This document shows positions 7,871 through 8,507 of a DNA stretch of 8,507 bases, piece by piece; the first letter of the stretch is position 1; each line of letters begins with the position of its first letter. Source of the DNA: an uncultured Clostridia bacterium (GTDB taxonomy: Bacteria; Bacillota; Clostridia; Oscillospirales; Acutalibacteraceae). The notes beneath the pieces were generated by a model. The model saw only the letters and a program-made list of their open reading frames with translations, had not been told where the DNA came from and did no database searches. The translations under genes were made by a program, and so were the position numbers. The stretch covers positions 1-8,507 of the forward strand of contig CALDPI010000234.1 of the NCBI GenBank assembly GCA_937912045.1, written 5' to 3'.

Positions 7871-7880
7871 AAAAAAGCAA
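7852..7880 (-). promoter_or_regulatory. Candidate sigma-A promoter for secG
   Basis: On the minus strand TTGCTT (7875-7880) and TAATAT (7852-7857) are separated by 17 bases; each matches four of six consensus positions. Transcription would start near 7845, leaving about 29 bases before the secG ATG, with the ribosome binding site correctly placed. The gap between the upstream gene and secG (69 bases) holds no GC-rich terminator, so read-through is also possible. Confidence 0.35.
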
Positions 7881-7885
7881 GTGTT

Positions 7886-8260
7886 TTATTTACAGCCGCC
7901 ACACGAATCCTCGAACAATTTAGAAATGTTGAGGGTTTTTAGTTCCTTATCCTCAATAAATCCTAAAACAGAGAGCAACTTTTCACTCACCGCATCACCG
8001 TAATACGCCTTTAAAATTCCGCGGTTTGCGGCGACGTGCAGTGTGCTTCTTATAATAGCATCCGCCATGAGCGCATCATCCTCGGGGGACAATCTTTCAA
8101 CCGTCATTTCGTTTCTTTCAATGCGAAAAACCGAAAAGGCAACAACCTCTCCCCTGTCGTCTGCCGCCATAACGCTGTGTGCAGCGCACGGGGTTATGCC
8201 GACACTTTTGCAAAGCTTGTCCGCTTTTGCTTTATCCTCTACAATCTTTACCTCAATCAT
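7886..8260 (-). CDS. Small GNAT-like protein of unknown function with a CGGCK tail
   Basis: The function is not recognised. From the ATG at 8258-8260 the protein has 124 residues. A GNAT-acyltransferase-like layout is suggested by VMAADDRGEVVAFSVFRI (30-47), which resembles the paired central strands, by the helix around 65-80 (ALMADAIIRSTLHVAANRG), and by LLSVLGFIEDKE (95-106), which resembles the 'K-L-GF' end of GNAT domains. The usual R/Q-x-x-G-x-G/A acetyl-CoA loop is not visible where expected (about 58-68), so enzymatic activity is doubtful. The chain ends in a striking Cys-Gly-Gly-Cys-Lys (120-124), a possible metal or redox site. Start choice: a GTG at 8267-8269 would overlap its own AGAGG (8269-8273), whereas the ATG lies 8 bases after it. 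The ATG overlaps the rluB stop by 8 bp (8253-8260), suggesting coupled translation with the pseudouridine synthase. The stop is at 7886-7888. Confidence 0.75.
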   Translation of the reverse strand: MIEVKIVEDKAKADKLCKSVGITPCAAHSVMAADDRGEVVAFSVFRIERNEMTVERLSPEDDALMADAIIRSTLHVAANRGILKAYYGDAVSEKLLSVLGFIEDKELKTLNISKLFEDSCGGCK

Positions 8261-8507
8261 TTTGTGCACCTCTGCTTGTTGAAATACCTGTGAGATGGCG
8301 CATCTCCCTCTCGTTTAAGGGGCGCCACTTGCCCTGCGGCAGCATTCCGAGCTTTACGCCCGCTATTTCGGTGCGCTTGAGGCGAATGACCGAAAGGCCA
8401 ACCTCCTCGCACATGCGGCGAATCTGTCTGTTTCGGCCCTCGTGTATTGTGAAAATCATAACCGTTCTGTCTGCCTTGCGGTCGATTACAAAAACGTCAC
8501 ACGGGAG
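8253..8507 (-). CDS. rluB: RluB/RsuA-family ribosomal pseudouridine synthase, 3' part (5' end outside the window)
   Basis: This is the C-terminal part of an RsuA/RluB-type pseudouridine synthase, which isomerises a specific uridine in rRNA; the RluB branch acts on helix 80-93 region sites of 23S rRNA. The frame is open to the right edge, giving 84 visible codons. They show the family end: TIHEGRNRQIRRMCEEVG, then VIRLKRTEIAGVKLG and LPQGKWRPLNEREM, with the characteristic NRQIRRM and LPxGxWRPL motifs. The S4 domain and the catalytic aspartate would lie upstream, outside the window. A methionine at 8457-8459 is internal and not the start, since the homologous frame (ending DRTVM) continues past it. 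The tail after the WRPL motif is short (about 22 residues). The TGA at 8253-8255 overlaps the start of the GNAT-like gene. Assignment to RluB over other RsuA-family members is likely from family prevalence in Firmicutes but not proven. Confidence 0.9.
   Translation of the reverse strand, partial: LPCDVFVIDRKADRTVMIFTIHEGRNRQIRRMCEEVGLSVIRLKRTEIAGVKLGMLPQGKWRPLNEREMRHLTGISTSRGAQND

Noticed and set aside
8036..8293. Two overlapping + strand open frames opposite the GNAT-like gene
   Set aside because: The minus-strand gene has a good ribosome binding site, an operon-style overlap and protein-like segments. The + strand frames have none of these and run across a gene junction.
1..8507. A mobile element, defence island, CRISPR array or other undescribed system
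   Set aside because: All sizeable open frames are known core genes in intact form. There are no repeated spacers, transposase motifs, attachment-like repeats or composition breaks that I can see. AddAB is a repair complex, not a new defence system.

Overview
The window looks like chromosomal core sequence from an endospore-forming Firmicute of the class Clostridia (or a close relative), probably an uncultured or gut lineage. Three things support this: a spore dipicolinate synthase subunit B, a BofA-type sporulation checkpoint protein, and an AddAB (not RecBCD) recombination nuclease. Shine-Dalgarno sites are of the GGAGG type. This placement is inferred from gene content; no marker RNA is present.

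Layout: the first 409 bases hold the 3' part of spoVFB (dpaB) on the + strand. It converges on a long minus-strand block across one nearly perfect palindrome (411-440) that probably terminates both strands. Every other gene is on the minus strand. In transcription order, from the right edge leftward, they are: the 3' part of an RluB-type 23S rRNA pseudouridine synthase; a small GNAT-like protein of unknown role that overlaps it by 8 bp; secG with its own candidate promoter and a strong terminator; bofA; addB; and addA, which overlaps addB by 8 bp.

How they work together: AddB and AddA form the two-subunit helicase-nuclease that processes double-strand DNA ends for RecA-dependent repair. All expected ATPase and nuclease motifs and the four iron-sulfur cysteines are intact. 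SecG is a small subunit of the SecYEG translocon. BofA restrains the intramembrane protease that activates sigma-K, and SpoVFB makes dipicolinate in the mother cell. Two unrelated sporulation genes therefore flank a housekeeping repair operon.

Coding density is very high. The longest gene-free stretch is under 90 bases, and those gaps hold terminators, promoter-like sites and short inverted repeats. I see no mobile element, CRISPR array, tRNA or rRNA. I found no convincing undescribed system. The least explained items are the GNAT-like protein with a Cys-Gly-Gly-Cys-Lys tail and the inverted repeat over the bofA promoter region.
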